A stretch of DNA of 64,000 nt from JAWKOK01 sp963765875 (GCA_963765875.1 CAVXYK010000007.1:310001-374000); one strand, 5' to 3'. Positions 1-12,395 are shown, numbered from the stretch's first letter. Translations and numbers: made by a program. The notes: generated by a model from the sequence alone, not told the origin.

Positions 1-1481
1 CCGTTTGAACGAAGCCCCTTCCATCATAGCGCCACTGAGATCGGCATCAATCAGAATCGTGTCGTCCAAATTGGCATTGGTCAGATCCGCGTCGATCAGT
101 GTGACGCCGGTCAGATCGGCGTTGCGAAGATCGGCGTCACGCAAATTGGCCCCGGTCAGATCGCTGCCTGCCAGATAGGTCCAGCCCAGAATGGCACCCT
201 CCAGGTCACGGCCAATGCCATCGCTGTTGACGATTTCCCAGACAATTCGATGGGAAGCCGAGGCAGGGTCTCGTGCATCGATTTGGGCATCCCGCCAGCG
301 AACCAGCCGCAGATCGGCCCCGTTTAGGTTGGCGCCGCTGAGATCGGCGCCTGCAAGCTCAGCTCTGTGCAGGACTGCTTCCGATAGATCCGCATTGTGT
401 AAGCGAGGCATCAGTCAGATCTGGCATCAGTGAGGTTGGCTTCGACCAGAATCGCTGATCCGAGATCAGTCCCAGTCAAGTCTGCATCATTCAAGTCGGC
501 CTCTGTGAGATTGGCGCTCGCCAGGTCGACTCCGGCCAATTGTCGATCCTCCACGACCTGATTGACGATCTCCCAGACCATACGCCATTTCTCGTCAAGG
601 AGTGTCTCATCATCGATCTGCGTGCCGTGCAGAAATGCTCCGGAAAGATCGGCGTCGGACAGATTTGCGCCGTTCAGCGATTGTATCCGGCCAGATCGCT
701 GTTGCTCAGATTGGCCTCCGCCAGCAGTGCTCCGCTCAAGTTGGCATTCCCGAAGTAGGCGCCTTCTAATCGGCGACCTTCCTGGGGCTGGTTGATGATC
801 TCCCAGGCGAGTCGCCAATGGTCAGCACAATGTCGTGGCATCGTCGATGATCATGCCGTCGAGGCGGCTTCGGTCAAACAATGTTCCGGTTGCCAGGCTG
901 CCGCGAAGGTCTGCGTCGTTAGATCGGCATTGATGAAGCGCGCCCCGCCGATATCGGCCTCGCGCAGATCTGCCCCGACCAGTGAGGTCTGGTTGAAATA
1001 TGCGCCGCGCAGGTTGGTATTCGTCAGATCTGCGCCGTCAAGCGAGGCATCGGCGAAGGTGGCGAAGAAGAGATCTGATTAGCTCAGCGATGCTGCCGCT
1101 GAGGTCTGGTCCGGTGAAATTGGCCGACTGTAAACTCAGGCCGGAGAGATCAGCGCCGGTCAGATCCTGGCGAGCATAATCTGCCTCATCGCAATGGGGT
1201 GGACATTGTTGCACGATATCGCGCAACCCTAAAACAAACGCAAAGTAGCCGACAAGCAGCACCAGGGGGATGATGATGATCAATGCCACGATCAGGTTCG
1301 ATTTTTGCTCTGGATCCAGTCGGCGGCCTCCGCCAGATTCTTGGCTACTGAAACTCACTGCTTTTCCTATCTGTCTGGCGTAGTTTTGCAACCGTTTGAA
1401 AAGCCTATACGTGTCCGGGTGTTCTTGTCTCGCCAAACAGTTTTTTGAGATCTGGCAGCTTGGTTTCGATGCTGCCATCAA
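1..1481 (-). CDS. membrane-anchored pentapeptide-repeat protein, frameshifted, runs off left edge
   Basis: The N-terminus (from 1481) has a basic stretch and one hydrophobic segment (about 1235-1300, LIVALIIIIPLVLLVG core), followed by A(D/N)LxG pentapeptide repeats that continue to position 1. Repeats such as DLTGADLSG, NLRDADLRNADL and NLTEADLNDADL are readable across the whole span, but only by changing frame near 1085, in 850-900, near 690 and near 428. A WEI(V/I)N module recurs at about 238, 573 and 803, and its spacings are not multiples of three, which also shows indels. The predicted fold is a right-handed quadrilateral beta-helix on a membrane anchor; the function is unknown. The start is uncertain. 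It could be a decayed gene, but the frameshift pattern in the rest of the window favours sequence error. Confidence 0.7.
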
Positions 1482-1566
1482 ACAGAACTGATCGAAATTT
1501 CATCGAGTAGTGTACGAGAATTTGACCATAGCGACAAGCCGGCAGTTGTCCGGGTCTCGCGCGCCA

Positions 1567-2847
1567 TCAAGATTGACTGCCATGCATCGTGATCTGAGTT
1601 GCTTCGTATAGCAACACAAAAATGATGGTTGAGATCAACAGGAATAGGGGAATGATCTCCAGGTCGATTCTCTCTGCCATCAGACCGGCCAGCGCAGGCA
1701 TGAGGGCGACGCCAATGCTCGCTGCGCCAACCTGGAACCCGATACCCGATGGTGCATCACGTTGGCCTAGACGCTCTGGCGTTGATGTGGTCAACAGAGG
1801 CGAGATGGGGGCAAGGGCCAATCCCATGAGCGCCAACGATACGAGGCCTGCTGCAGGACCGATGTTGCTCCAGAGCAATAGGGCGGCCAGTCCGAAGAGT
1901 AGGGAGCCTGTACGGATAACCCATTGCTCCGACCAACGGTCGGCTACGAAGCCGAAGAGGATGCGCCCGGCAGTGAAGCATCCCCAGTAGACGCTCACCC
2001 AGGCGCCTGCGACCGCAATCGGCACCATGCGCGATTCGGTGAACAGGCTGAAGGACCATTGTCCAGCTGTCGATTCAATGCCCGCCGAGACAAAAAAGAG
2101 AGCCAGGCTCAGCCAAAGGATGCCGCTGCGCCATAGACGCCCATCTTTGGGCCGGTGTTCCAGCGATGGCTTAGGCTCATTATCTACAGGGTTGGTCTTT
2201 GCGTCCCTGGGATCTTGCGATGAATCGGTGGCGTCAGTTGGGGCCAGTGTCCAGCCGGACAGCGTGGCTATGAGCCCGATGCCGACGAGCAGTTGCAGCA
2301 CGGCGGTGACTGCGTAGCCCCATCGCCATGAGCTTCCACTATTGAGGATGGCCGTCATGACGATCGGGCCGAGCATCGCGCCTAGGCCAAAGCTGGCGTG
2401 TAGCCAGTTCATGAGGCGCGCGCCATGGTTCATGGCGAAGTAGGTGTTGAGGCCCGAGGTCACTAGTCCACCGCCGGCGCCCGCGACAATGCTGATCAGC
2501 AACAGTGTCGTCCAGGACGGCGCCATGGCATAGCCCAGGAGTGCCGCCATGCGCACGCCGCTGCCCAAGAGCATCAACAGGCCGATGCCAAACAATGTTG
2601 TCAGCCGGCCACTCGTGAGACTGGAAAAGATGATGCCGATGCGAGAGGTGATGAGTAGGACGCCAAGTGCGTCCAACGGCACACCAAAGGTGGCCTGCAT
2701 CGACGGCCATGCCACACCCAGCGCTGTCTCTGGCATGGCCATGACGATGAAGGCCAGATAGCCGATCATGACGACGGCGATCGTGCGCGGCGGCATTTGC
2801 CCTGACACCGGCCCCGGCGTGTACCTCGTGCTATTCGAACTGGGCAT
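1567..2847 (-). CDS. MFS transporter
   Basis: The protein is about 425 residues with roughly twelve hydrophobic segments and the layout of a major facilitator permease. It includes a TSRIG..FSSLTSGRL stretch after TM2 and a long polar central loop (about residues 195-240, rich in D/P/K/E) separating two six-helix halves. I chose the ATG at 2847 because it lies 17 bp inside the end of the URO-D-like gene upstream, which suggests translational coupling. A start at 2883 would add 12 unlikely residues, and an ATG at 2796 is also possible. The substrate cannot be inferred. Its position downstream of a URO-D-like gene suggests uptake or export of a small organic molecule handled by that enzyme. Confidence 0.85.
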   Translation of the reverse strand: MPSSNSTRYTPGPVSGQMPPRTIAVVMIGYLAFIVMAMPETALGVAWPSMQATFGVPLDALGVLLITSRIGIIFSSLTSGRLTTLFGIGLLMLLGSGVRMAALLGYAMAPSWTTLLLISIVAGAGGGLVTSGLNTYFAMNHGARLMNWLHASFGLGAMLGPIVMTAILNSGSSWRWGYAVTAVLQLLVGIGLIATLSGWTLAPTDATDSSQDPRDAKTNPVDNEPKPSLEHRPKDGRLWRSGILWLSLALFFVSAGIESTAGQWSFSLFTESRMVPIAVAGAWVSVYWGCFTAGRILFGFVADRWSEQWVIRTGSLLFGLAALLLWSNIGPAAGLVSLALMGLALAPISPLLTTSTPERLGQRDAPSGIGFQVGAASIGVALMPALAGLMAERIDLEIIPLFLLISTIIFVLLYEATQITMHGSQS

Positions 2848-3943
2848 TGTATTCGTCCACGATGTCGCCGACAATGCGCACACGCTCCAGATCGCCGGTG
2901 GACGAAATCTCGTCGGAGATGCCCAAGACGAGCTTGGACGCGAAGAGTTCGATCAGTCTGTGCGTTGTTTCGACCAGCAGGTCAATTGAGAAAGTGTCGT
3001 CAAAATAGACGGCGGGGATACCATCGAGGAGAAACATGTCGTCCCCCAAGGCTTCCTTGATCTGATCCAAGGTGACATCCCCTTGAGGTTCGGGCGTGAT
3101 GGCTTCGATGCCGTCTAGCCCGGTCTCTTTGGCGTATTTGAGCAGCGGTCCGGTGTCACCGTCCCAGTGGGAACAGACAAACTTGCCGCCTGCATGCAAG
3201 CGTTCGCTACGGCGTTGGCAGGCCGGCAGATGATACTTCACAAACCAGGCCGGCGGCAAGGTGTGTGCGTGGACATTCTCGCCGTAGTTGATGATGTCAA
3301 CCGGTGACTCATTGATTACGTCGATGAGTCGCTCGTGGTTCTCCTCACGTGCCCGGAAGAAGGCCTCGACTGTGGCCTGCCAGTCGATGATGGCGTAGAT
3401 GCCCTTTTCCACACCCATCTTGTCTAGATAGAGACCTTGAACGTTCATTCGCGGCATGAACATGGTCGGAGCGCCCAGGTCACCGACTTCGGCTTGCAGG
3501 GCCTGGTAGGTCTCTTCGTCCCAACGCCACGTGGTATGCTCCTCTCGCCAGGTCGCTACCCTTAGCTCCTCCTCGGTCTCGACCTCGCGCTTGACGTCCA
3601 ACTTGTGCCAGTTGGTCGTCATCGTGCGTTCGATCTTCACTTGCTTGCCGACCGGTGTGTGGATCGTCGTCTCGACGTCGGTCTCATTGAGTTGGCGCGT
3701 CTCGAAACGCACGGATGGATCCTCGACGGGGACAAAGCACGCATTGTATTCATAGAGCCGGGCCGAACAATTGAGTTCACGGTAGATCTCGTACTGGTTC
3801 ATCCCTGTGAATGGCGGAGGAAAGGGCTCGCCACAGAAGAGTTTGTCTGTGTACCAGGCCAGAATGCGCGGCTGCCAGATGATCTTGCCGCCGGCTTGGC
3901 CGAAAACAACCTGACGATGGAGTTCCGGGAAATTCGTCATCAT
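2831..3943 (-). CDS. uroporphyrinogen decarboxylase (URO-D) family protein
   Basis: This 370-residue protein has the late TIM-barrel features of the URO-D superfamily: a G(G/K)FVCSHWDGDTGPLL strand-loop near residue 255, GLDGIEAITPEPQGD near 280, and a C-terminal LVLGISDEISSTGDLERV segment. In known relatives these regions bind corrinoid-carried methyl groups or uroporphyrinogen. It lacks the arginine-rich N-terminus of haem-pathway HemE, and no haem genes are nearby. It is therefore more likely a methyltransferase-like or catabolic family member. It overlaps the MFS gene by 17 bp and follows a terminator that separates it from the peptide ABC operon. The exact reaction is unknown. Confidence 0.75.
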   Translation of the reverse strand: MMTNFPELHRQVVFGQAGGKIIWQPRILAWYTDKLFCGEPFPPPFTGMNQYEIYRELNCSARLYEYNACFVPVEDPSVRFETRQLNETDVETTIHTPVGKQVKIERTMTTNWHKLDVKREVETEEELRVATWREEHTTWRWDEETYQALQAEVGDLGAPTMFMPRMNVQGLYLDKMGVEKGIYAIIDWQATVEAFFRAREENHERLIDVINESPVDIINYGENVHAHTLPPAWFVKYHLPACQRRSERLHAGGKFVCSHWDGDTGPLLKYAKETGLDGIEAITPEPQGDVTLDQIKEALGDDMFLLDGIPAVYFDDTFSIDLLVETTHRLIELFASKLVLGISDEISSTGDLERVRIVGDIVDEYNAQFE

Positions 3944-4008
3944 GATCTCAGGCCTTTCACATCGTTGTGTTTCGAATTTGCGTTTCGGCGTCGTCGGTTA
4001 TGAATTGG

Positions 4009-4047
4009 AAAAGCCTTTCAGATCAACTTGATCTGAAAGGCTTTTTT
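4009..4047. terminator. strong bidirectional intrinsic terminator
   Basis: A near-perfect hairpin has an arm AAAGCCTTTCAGATCAA and its complement around a one-base loop, flanked by A-runs on the left and T6 on the right. It sits just after the stop of the last ABC-transporter gene (4102, minus strand) and before the URO-D-like gene, so it should end the oligopeptide ABC operon. Confidence 0.85.
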
Positions 4048-4101
4048 CTACTTGTGGTCGCTGTTTTTTTTTCTGCTCCGGCAAAGACTTCGTTGCGTGG
4101 A

Positions 4102-5133
4102 TCATGCTTCAGGGACAGGAGTGGCCTCGTCCGGCACACTTTCTGTCGACGTCCCCTCCTCGTAGAGGAAGCAGGCCGCCTCGTGCAAATTGCCCACTTC
4201 GTAGAGCGGCGGATGCTCCGCAAGGCATTGGTCCATCCGGTACTTACAACGATTGTAGAAGCGACAACCGCTGGAGGCGCTGGCGCGCATCTCCTCGTCG
4301 TCCAGGCTGATGACCTCTTCACCGCCCCAGTTCATGGTCGGGTCTGGTACGGGAATCGACTCGATGAGCATCTGCACGTACGGATGCTTGGGGTTCTCGA
4401 TGACCTGCATGGTATCGCCACGCTCGGCTGTTGAACCCTGGTAGAGCAGATAGATGCGGTCACCGATCTGGTAGGCGGTGCTCAGATCATGCGTGATGTA
4501 GAGGAATGAGATGTTGTGTTCGTCGCGCAGGCGCATCATGATATCCAGGATCATGGCACGCAGCGAGGCGTCGACCATGGAGACCGGCTCGTCGGCCACG
4601 ATCAGGCGCGGTTTGAGCAGGTAGGCACGGGCCACCATCATGCGTTGGCGTTGGCCGCCGCTCAGTTGATGCGGATACTTCTCCAGCACCTCCTCTCCGC
4701 GCATGCCGACCACATTGAGGGCATCTTCGATCAGCTCGTGTTTTTCCGCGTCTGAACTGGCCAACTTGAAGTTGTTGATCGACATATCGAAGATATGCTT
4801 CACGCGGTAGAAGGGATTGTAGACCGCGTATGGGTCCTGGAAGACTGCCTGTACGTGGCGGCGATAGTCCAAAAGTCCCTGTTTGGACATGTTGGCGATA
4901 TTTTCGCCGTTGTAGATGATGTCCCCCGACGTCAGTTGCGTGAAGCCGAGCACAACATTGGCCAGCGTGGTCTTGCCGCTGCCGCTCTCTCCGGCGATGG
5001 TGGTAATCGTCGCCGGGCGCTCGTCGACTGTTAAGTTGAGGTTCTGCAGCGCGACCGTAACCTTGTTCTTCTCCAGGAAGCCGCCGCCGTAGATCTTGGT
5101 GGCGTTGCGAATTTCCAGCAGTGGTGTAGACAT
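4102..5133 (-). CDS. oligopeptide/dipeptide-type ABC transporter ATP-binding protein (DppF/OppF type)
   Basis: A 343-residue ATPase with Walker A GESGSGKTT (about residues 48-56), Q-loop FQDPY, signature LSGGQRQR, Walker B LIVADEP and H-loop THD. The C-terminal extension carries the oligopeptide-type motif PKHPYVQMLIES and a cysteine cluster (GCRFYNRCKY...C...C) typical of this family. It is the last gene of the operon, three bases after the partner ATPase stop, and is followed by a terminator. With its partner it should form the heterodimeric cytoplasmic motor of the transporter encoded upstream. Confidence 0.93.
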   Translation of the reverse strand: MSTPLLEIRNATKIYGGGFLEKNKVTVALQNLNLTVDERPATITTIAGESGSGKTTLANVVLGFTQLTSGDIIYNGENIANMSKQGLLDYRRHVQAVFQDPYAVYNPFYRVKHIFDMSINNFKLASSDAEKHELIEDALNVVGMRGEEVLEKYPHQLSGGQRQRMMVARAYLLKPRLIVADEPVSMVDASLRAMILDIMMRLRDEHNISFLYITHDLSTAYQIGDRIYLLYQGSTAERGDTMQVIENPKHPYVQMLIESIPVPDPTMNWGGEEVISLDDEEMRASASSGCRFYNRCKYRMDQCLAEHPPLYEVGNLHEAACFLYEEGTSTESVPDEATPVPEA

Positions 5134-5136
5134 AGA

Positions 5137-7461
<2,325 letters not shown>

Positions 7462-7466
7462 GTCGC

Positions 7467-8477
7467 CTACCCTTTCCCGTATGTGATTCTTGGGTCAACA
7501 AAAGGCAGTAGAAGATCCAAGATAAGCACAGCCGTGGCCGTACCCAAGATCAGAATGACGACGATGCCCTGAATCAAGGTGTAGTCGTTGTTCACGATGC
7601 CCAGATAGAGCAGATACCCCATGCCGGGATAGGCGAAGATATATTCGACCAGCACAGAGCCGCCGGCGATCAGGCCCAAGCTCAGGGCCAGGGCCGTGAA
7701 CTGGGGCAGCATTGAGTTGCGCATGCCGTAGAGCCAGAAGATGCGGCGTGAACGCAGGCCCTTGGCCTGGGCCAGGATCATGTAGTCCTCGCCGTCAGTG
7801 GTGATCATCATGCCGCGCATGCCCAGCGCCCAGAAACCCATGGAGGTGATGACGATGGCAATGGCAGGCAGCGTGCCGTGGTAGATAACGCCCTTGATAA
7901 AGGGCCAGTTGAGCCCAATGGTTGTGCCACGCGTATAGCCGCCGGCCGGGGGGAACCACCCCAGGCCAAAGGCAAAGACATAGATCAGCAGAATACCCAA
8001 CATGAAGAAGGGGATCGAGGTAAAGGTCAACGTGACGGGCAATACCGAGCGCAGCGCGCCGGGCGTGCCCCGCCAGGCCATCAGCGCGCCGATCAAGTTG
8101 CCCAGTACAAACGAGATCAGCGTCGCTATCGTCAACAGTCCAAGTGTCCAGGGCAGGGCCGCGGCCACCATATCGTTGACGCGACTGGGAAAGGAGGCGA
8201 GTGAGAAACCCAGGTCAAAGCGCAACAGGTTGCCCATATAACTGAAATATTGCTGGTAGAGCGGGCCGTCCAGGCCAAACTTCACGCGCCAGGCTTCGAT
8301 CAGCTGATCGGCGCCCTCGATATATCCCACCTGCGCTGTCATGCGACTGACCATAGCCGACACCGGGTCGCCGGGCGCAAGACGGGGGACGAAAAAGATT
8401 ATTGTGGCGCCCAGCCAGACGGTGAGCACCCACATGCCCAGTCGGCGGAGAACATACCCTGGCGTTAGTCCACCCAT
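7467..8477 (-). CDS. oligopeptide-type ABC permease (DppB/OppB type)
   Basis: A 336-residue integral membrane protein that starts with YVLRRLGMWVLTVWLGATIIFF, the typical first segment of DppB-type permeases, followed by a periplasmic loop with the RFGLDGP-like KFGLDGPLYQQY. Six membrane segments are visible. The EAA-type cytoplasmic loop EDYMILAQAKGLRSRRIFWLYGMRN couples to the ATPase. The C-terminus DLLLPFVDPRITYG is also characteristic. It lies 5 bases before the second permease and downstream of the binding-protein gene, separated by a repeat-containing gap. Confidence 0.93.
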   Translation of the reverse strand: MGGLTPGYVLRRLGMWVLTVWLGATIIFFVPRLAPGDPVSAMVSRMTAQVGYIEGADQLIEAWRVKFGLDGPLYQQYFSYMGNLLRFDLGFSLASFPSRVNDMVAAALPWTLGLLTIATLISFVLGNLIGALMAWRGTPGALRSVLPVTLTFTSIPFFMLGILLIYVFAFGLGWFPPAGGYTRGTTIGLNWPFIKGVIYHGTLPAIAIVITSMGFWALGMRGMMITTDGEDYMILAQAKGLRSRRIFWLYGMRNSMLPQFTALALSLGLIAGGSVLVEYIFAYPGMGYLLYLGIVNNDYTLIQGIVVILILGTATAVLILDLLLPFVDPRITYGKG

Positions 8478-8510
8478 GCTCGTCCTTCTCTCTGTTTACG
8501 GTCTATCGGA

Positions 8511-8730
8511 GACTCTGCTGCAAAAACCACGAATTGCACGAATGTCACGAATTGAACCACGGTGGAAATCTGTGCAATTTCAGTAGTTCACGATTTGTCA
8601 TTCTGTTCGCAAAGCGACAACGGGTATTTCCGAACACTTCACTCTGGAAGATGGCCAGCGAAGAATCTCGCTTTTCATCAAATCGTGAACTACTGAATTT
8701 GTGAAATTCGTGGTTCCTGCAGTGGACTCA
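8511..8730. repeat. nested palindromic element PE1
   Basis: The outer arms GACTCTGCTGCAAAAACCAC (8511-8530) and a complementary ...GTGGTTCCTGCAGTGGACTC (to 8730) enclose a second inverted repeat, 8576-8596 against 8680-8700 (arm AATTTCAGTAGTTCACGATT), with 20 of 21 positions paired. The interior holds a phrase resembling TGTCATTCTG...AGCGAAGAATCT, which recurs at 43730-43880. There is no coding capacity. It lies between the binding-protein and permease genes of one operon, so it may also form an mRNA hairpin. Confidence 0.75.
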
Positions 8731-8769
8731 TCGGTTTGTCGAAGGGTTGGTAGAGATCGTATCGTGAAT

Positions 8770-8809
8770 CTACATGGACGCTGAGAATCTCCTCTCAGCG
8801 TCCATGTAG
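8770..8809. terminator. perfect 17-bp hairpin after the binding-protein gene
   Basis: Arms CTACATGGACGCTGAGA (8770-8786) and its exact complement (8793-8809) surround a 6-base loop. The T-rich tail is on the plus-strand side. For the minus-strand operon no U-run follows, so it is more likely an mRNA-stabilising or attenuating hairpin. That would let the binding protein be made in excess over the permeases. Confidence 0.7.
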
Positions 8810-8855
8810 TTGTTCTTTAACCGTTCAAAGTGTCCGTCACCACGTCATCCGAAGA

Positions 8856-10713
8856 TTACTGGGCGCCGGTCGGCTCCAGGTTGTGGATGATGGCGTGGGT
8901 GGACTGCCACCAGGTCGGCGGATGCAGGTAGTCGTCCTCGAAGGTCGGCCAGCCTGTCCAGTAGGTGGTGTCAAAGGGGATGATCTTCTTGGCCTGTGTG
9001 ACCGGAATTATCGGCATCTCTTCGAAGAAGATCGTGGAGGCTTCGATGAAGAGCTCTTCGACCCTGGGATCGCCCAACGGCAGCACACCCATCTCATCGA
9101 TGAGGGCGCTGTACTGGTCGGCCTTCTCGCCTGACCAGCGTCCCTCGTTCTGGCTGGCGCGCTCGCCTTGTGGCTTGACCCACTTGGTGTTAAACAGGTC
9201 TGAGGATGCCCATGGCTCGTTGACCGAGGCACACCCTTCCCAGTTCATCTGGGACTCGAAGTTGCCCATTTCACGATTGTCAGTCCAGGTTCCGCCGGCT
9301 TCGTTGCGGTTGGTGGCATTGATACCCACAGCCTGGAATTGCTCGACCAGCACCGCAGCGATGCGTTGCTTCTCGATGAATGCCTCGTGGGTTGTGATCT
9401 CGAGCGCAAGTTCCTCGCCGTCCTTCTCGTAGTAGCCGCTGCTGTCGTTCATCACGTAGCCCTTGGACTCGATGATCTCCTTGGCCTTGGCCGGATCAGT
9501 CGTCCATAGCTCGTCAAGATCCCAGGCGCCGGCTTCGATGGCCGCATCGACCAGGGCATCCAGCGGCGGGTAGGCTGGGAAGAAGTGGCGCGATTTCAGC
9601 GTTGTACCCTCATAGGCAATTTCTACGATCTGGTCGCGGTCCATGGCGTAATTGATCGCCCAACGCATCTCGGGGTCATTCCACGGCTCAACCAGTGTGT
9701 TGAACATGAAGGTGCGCGAGCAGGGATCGGGTACCCAGGCATAGGGCAATTCGTCGAACCAGGTGATGACGTTGGGGTTCTGCTCCTGAAGCGCCAGCAG
9801 CGCACCCAGGGTGATATCCATCAGGCTGTCCAACTGGCCGTCGGCCATCAAGGCAGCGCGGGTCTCTTCAGGTCCGGCCCACGTCCAGACAACCTTTTCT
9901 GGTGCAGGCAGTTCCTTCCAGCCTGACTCAGCGCCCCACCAGTTGTCGTCACGCACATAGACAAACTCGGTTGGGCTTACGGCATCCAACGTGTAGGGGC
10001 CTGTGCCAACGGGCCATCCCTGCTCGGGATCATAGTTCGTGAACGTGAGCGGATCCTGGTCTGCCCAGATGTGTTCCGGCATGACGTTGACTCGGCCGCC
10101 GCCGATGCGCACCGACATCCAGTCTAACAGGAAGCGTGGATTGGGGTTGGTCAGATTAAACTGGACGGTCAGGTCATCGATCTTCTCGACACTTTCCACC
10201 CATGTCTGGATCCCGGCCGCGTTGTTCAGTTCGATGTTGTCCAAGAGTAGGTTGATGGTGAAGACGACATCGTCGGCATCAAGAACCTCGCCATCCGACC
10301 ACTTGATGCCGTCGCGCATCTTCAACGTCCAGACGTCGAATGTCTCGTTGCTGGTCATTTCTTCGCCCAGCCACGGGTCAATTTCGCCGGTCTGGTAGTT
10401 GAGGATAAAGAAGCGGCTCAAGAATCGTCTGGTTGAAACCCGCGTCCCCGCGCCAGCCGGGTACAAGGGGATTCCATACTTCGGGATCGGCCACACGACC
10501 GCCATCGATATCCATGATGAGGGTCTTGGATCGTTCGCTGCCTTCGCCTTCGGCAGGTGCAGCTTCTTCTTCGGCTGGTGCTGTTGCTTCAGCGTCGGCC
10601 GCTTCAGCCGGCGCAGCTTCATCGGCGGGCGCAGCAGCCGGCGCACCACACGCCGACAATGCCATGCCCAGGATCAGCACAAGGCTGAGTACCCAAATCA
10701 ATCTTTTGAACAT
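8856..10713 (-). CDS. peptide/nickel-type ABC substrate-binding lipoprotein (SBP family 5); one frameshift
   Basis: The start at 10713 has a strong AAGGAGG site and a lipoprotein signal, MFKRLIWVLSLVLILGMALSAC, with the lipidated Cys at about 22, followed by an Ala/Glu/Pro-rich linker. The mature protein shows the family-5 pattern: NQTILE..., DWTLKMRDGIKWSDGE-like WTLKMRDGIKWSDGEVLDADDV, GTGPYTL, and RWAINYAMDRDQIVEIAYEG. Frames join at about 10415, where removing one surplus C (plus-strand GG 10415-10416) gives ILERFFILNYQTGEIDPWLGE. The repaired size is about 618 residues. It is the first gene of the five-gene transporter operon, and the ligand is probably an oligopeptide or other large solute. 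Confidence 0.92.
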
Positions 10714-10742
10714 TGAGAGAAATCCTCCTTCGAGCGTTGGAC

Positions 10743-10799
10743 CTATCCAGGCGGATAGGCATTTGATTGGGAAGACTTACTAGAAAACGCAAAACGTTT
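10743..10799. promoter_or_regulatory. candidate operator sites upstream of the peptide-binding protein
   Basis: Two palindromes lie in the leader region of the operon: CTATCCAGGCGGATAG (10743-10758) and AAACGTTT (10792-10799, within AAACGCAAAACGTTT). The second resembles the CG-centred core of LacI-family operators. No regulator gene is adjacent. The assignment rests only on position and symmetry. Confidence 0.3.
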
Positions 10800-11064
10800 G
10801 GTGTCGTCCGCCGATGGGGATACCGGCCAAACGAGATTCCACAACACTGGCGGATCTGTTTCAAGGCTATTGCAGCCGTCTCACAAGTCCCCCATCGTTG
10901 CTCACGAAATGCCAAGGGCTGTTTCGTAAGTAGAGCGAAAGGGGAACTCTATGGAAAATCTGCGTTGGATTTGAATTGTCGTTGAGCGTTGTGGTTTATC
11001 AACCACATCGTACAAGAGTTTATCGATCTGGTCAACCTGGGAAATTGTTTTGAATTTTGGGCAG

Positions 11065-11131
11065 AAAGTGCCGGGCACGGTCCGGCAGTCGGTTCTCATA
11101 CCAAGAATTCCTGGACCGTGCCCGACACTTT
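11065..11131. repeat. REP-like palindrome in a 650-base gene-free gap
   Basis: The arm AAAGTGCCGGGCACGGTCC (11065-11083) pairs with GGACCGTGCCCGACACTTT (11113-11131) across a 29-base loop. The surrounding gap (10714-11364) otherwise shows only a short palindrome, GTGGTTTATCAACCAC (10991-11006), and a possible TTGACA...AAAGAT promoter pair (11279-11307, 17-bp spacer) for the downstream gene. I see no gene in it. Confidence 0.6.
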
Positions 11132-11364
11132 GACGACGCACCCCGGAGTGCAAAGCGCCCTTTTCCCCGCTTAATCGATAAGGCCTGTCTGGAGATTGCG
11201 ATCTGGCGATGGTTCGGTCTGCACACATACGGTTTTGACTACGACCGAAATGGGATCGCAAATTCGATCGATAAACGATTGACAAAAGAACGTGTTGGTG
11301 GAAAGATGAGCATGAGCAAATAAAAAGCCAAAACAGAACCCGCATAAGTCGGATGGAGGAACTC

Positions 11365-12247
11365 TTGTCACAATCTCTGGCAAACGGAATGTTCGCCAAT
11401 CTCAACACAGGCATGATCGGCGTGCAGATGTCCTTGGCCGAGGCGTTGGATGCTGCTAAACGATATGGATTTGGCGGCATCGACTTTTCGATTGAGGAGG
11501 CGGCGGATCTCGCCAGCATTCACGGAACTGCCTATGTCCGGCATCTGGCTGAGACAGCGGGTGTTCGTCTTGGAAATTGGGGCTTACCTGTAGACTTTCG
11601 CAACGATGAAATGGCATGGATGGACGGGCTCGAAAAGCTGCCGGCCCAGGCCGACGCTGGCTGCCGAGCTTGGTTGCTGGCGCACGGCCACGTGGATAAT
11701 GCCTTGTAGCCAAGATCGGTCCTTTGACGAGAATTTTGCCTTCCACCGCGATCGATTGCAGCCGATTGCACAGATTCTGGCCGACAGCGGCTGCCGGCTC
11801 GGGCTGGAGTTCGTCGGCCCCAAGACTCTGCGAGACAGTCAGCAGTATCCCTTCATCCATACTGTATCCGGCATGTTTGAGCTATGTGATGCAATCGACA
11901 CAGGCAATGTGGGCCTGCTTTTGGACTGCTATCACCTTTATACATCCCACGGGTCGATGGAGGAGGTCGCCTCGTTGACCAACGACCAGATCGTTGTTGT
12001 GCACGTCAACGATGCCCAGGCCGATCTCGCCATTGACGAACAGCTGGATGGTGTACGCCATCTGCCTGGAGAGACCGGCGTCATCAATGTCGATCGCTTC
12101 CTGCAGGAACTGGCCGGCATCGGCTACGACGGCCCGGTCACCGCCGAGCCTTTCAGCCAACGTCTGCGCGATTTGCCCGACGAAGAGGCCATCGCCGAGA
12201 CCGCAGCGGCTATGCATAAAGTCTGGAAGTCTGCGGGACTGGAATAG
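11365..12247 (+). CDS. sugar phosphate isomerase/epimerase (AP-endonuclease-2-type TIM barrel); one frameshift
   Basis: TIM-barrel landmarks in order: LAEALDAAKRYGFGGIDFS near the N-terminus, ATWIMPCSQDRSFDENFAFHRDRLQPIAQILADSG, LGLEFVGPKTLR, GLLLDCYHLYTS, VVHVNDAQ and GPVTAEPF. The E, D-H, H and E residues at these strand ends are those that bind the divalent metal in this superfamily. Removing one C from CC at 11651-11652 joins the frames as AQATLAAELGCWRTATW, giving about 293 residues. A TTG start at 11365 sits just after a GGAGGA site; an ATG at 11353 is the alternative. The substrate is unknown. The Gfo/Idh/MocA neighbour suggests sugar or inositol catabolism. Confidence 0.85.
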
Positions 12248-12265
12248 AGTTGTTAAGAAGCATTT

Positions 12266-12395
12266 GTCACAGATGGCGCTACTGCATAAAGGGATGTAGA
12301 CACGAATTTACACGAATTATCACGAATGTTCTCTCTGGGCGACGACATAATTCGTGTAAATTCGTGTCCAGAAAAACCTTCATGCAGTAGAGTCA
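12266..12395. repeat. palindromic element PE2
   Basis: Inner arms 12299-12320 and 12347-12368 are a perfect 22-bp inverted repeat built on CACGAATTTACACGAATT. Outer arms (GCGCTACTGCAT on the left, ATGCAGTAGAGTCAC on the right) match the shared PE family ends. It occupies the 245-base gap between the isomerase and oxidoreductase genes and could fold as a long stem. Confidence 0.75.
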
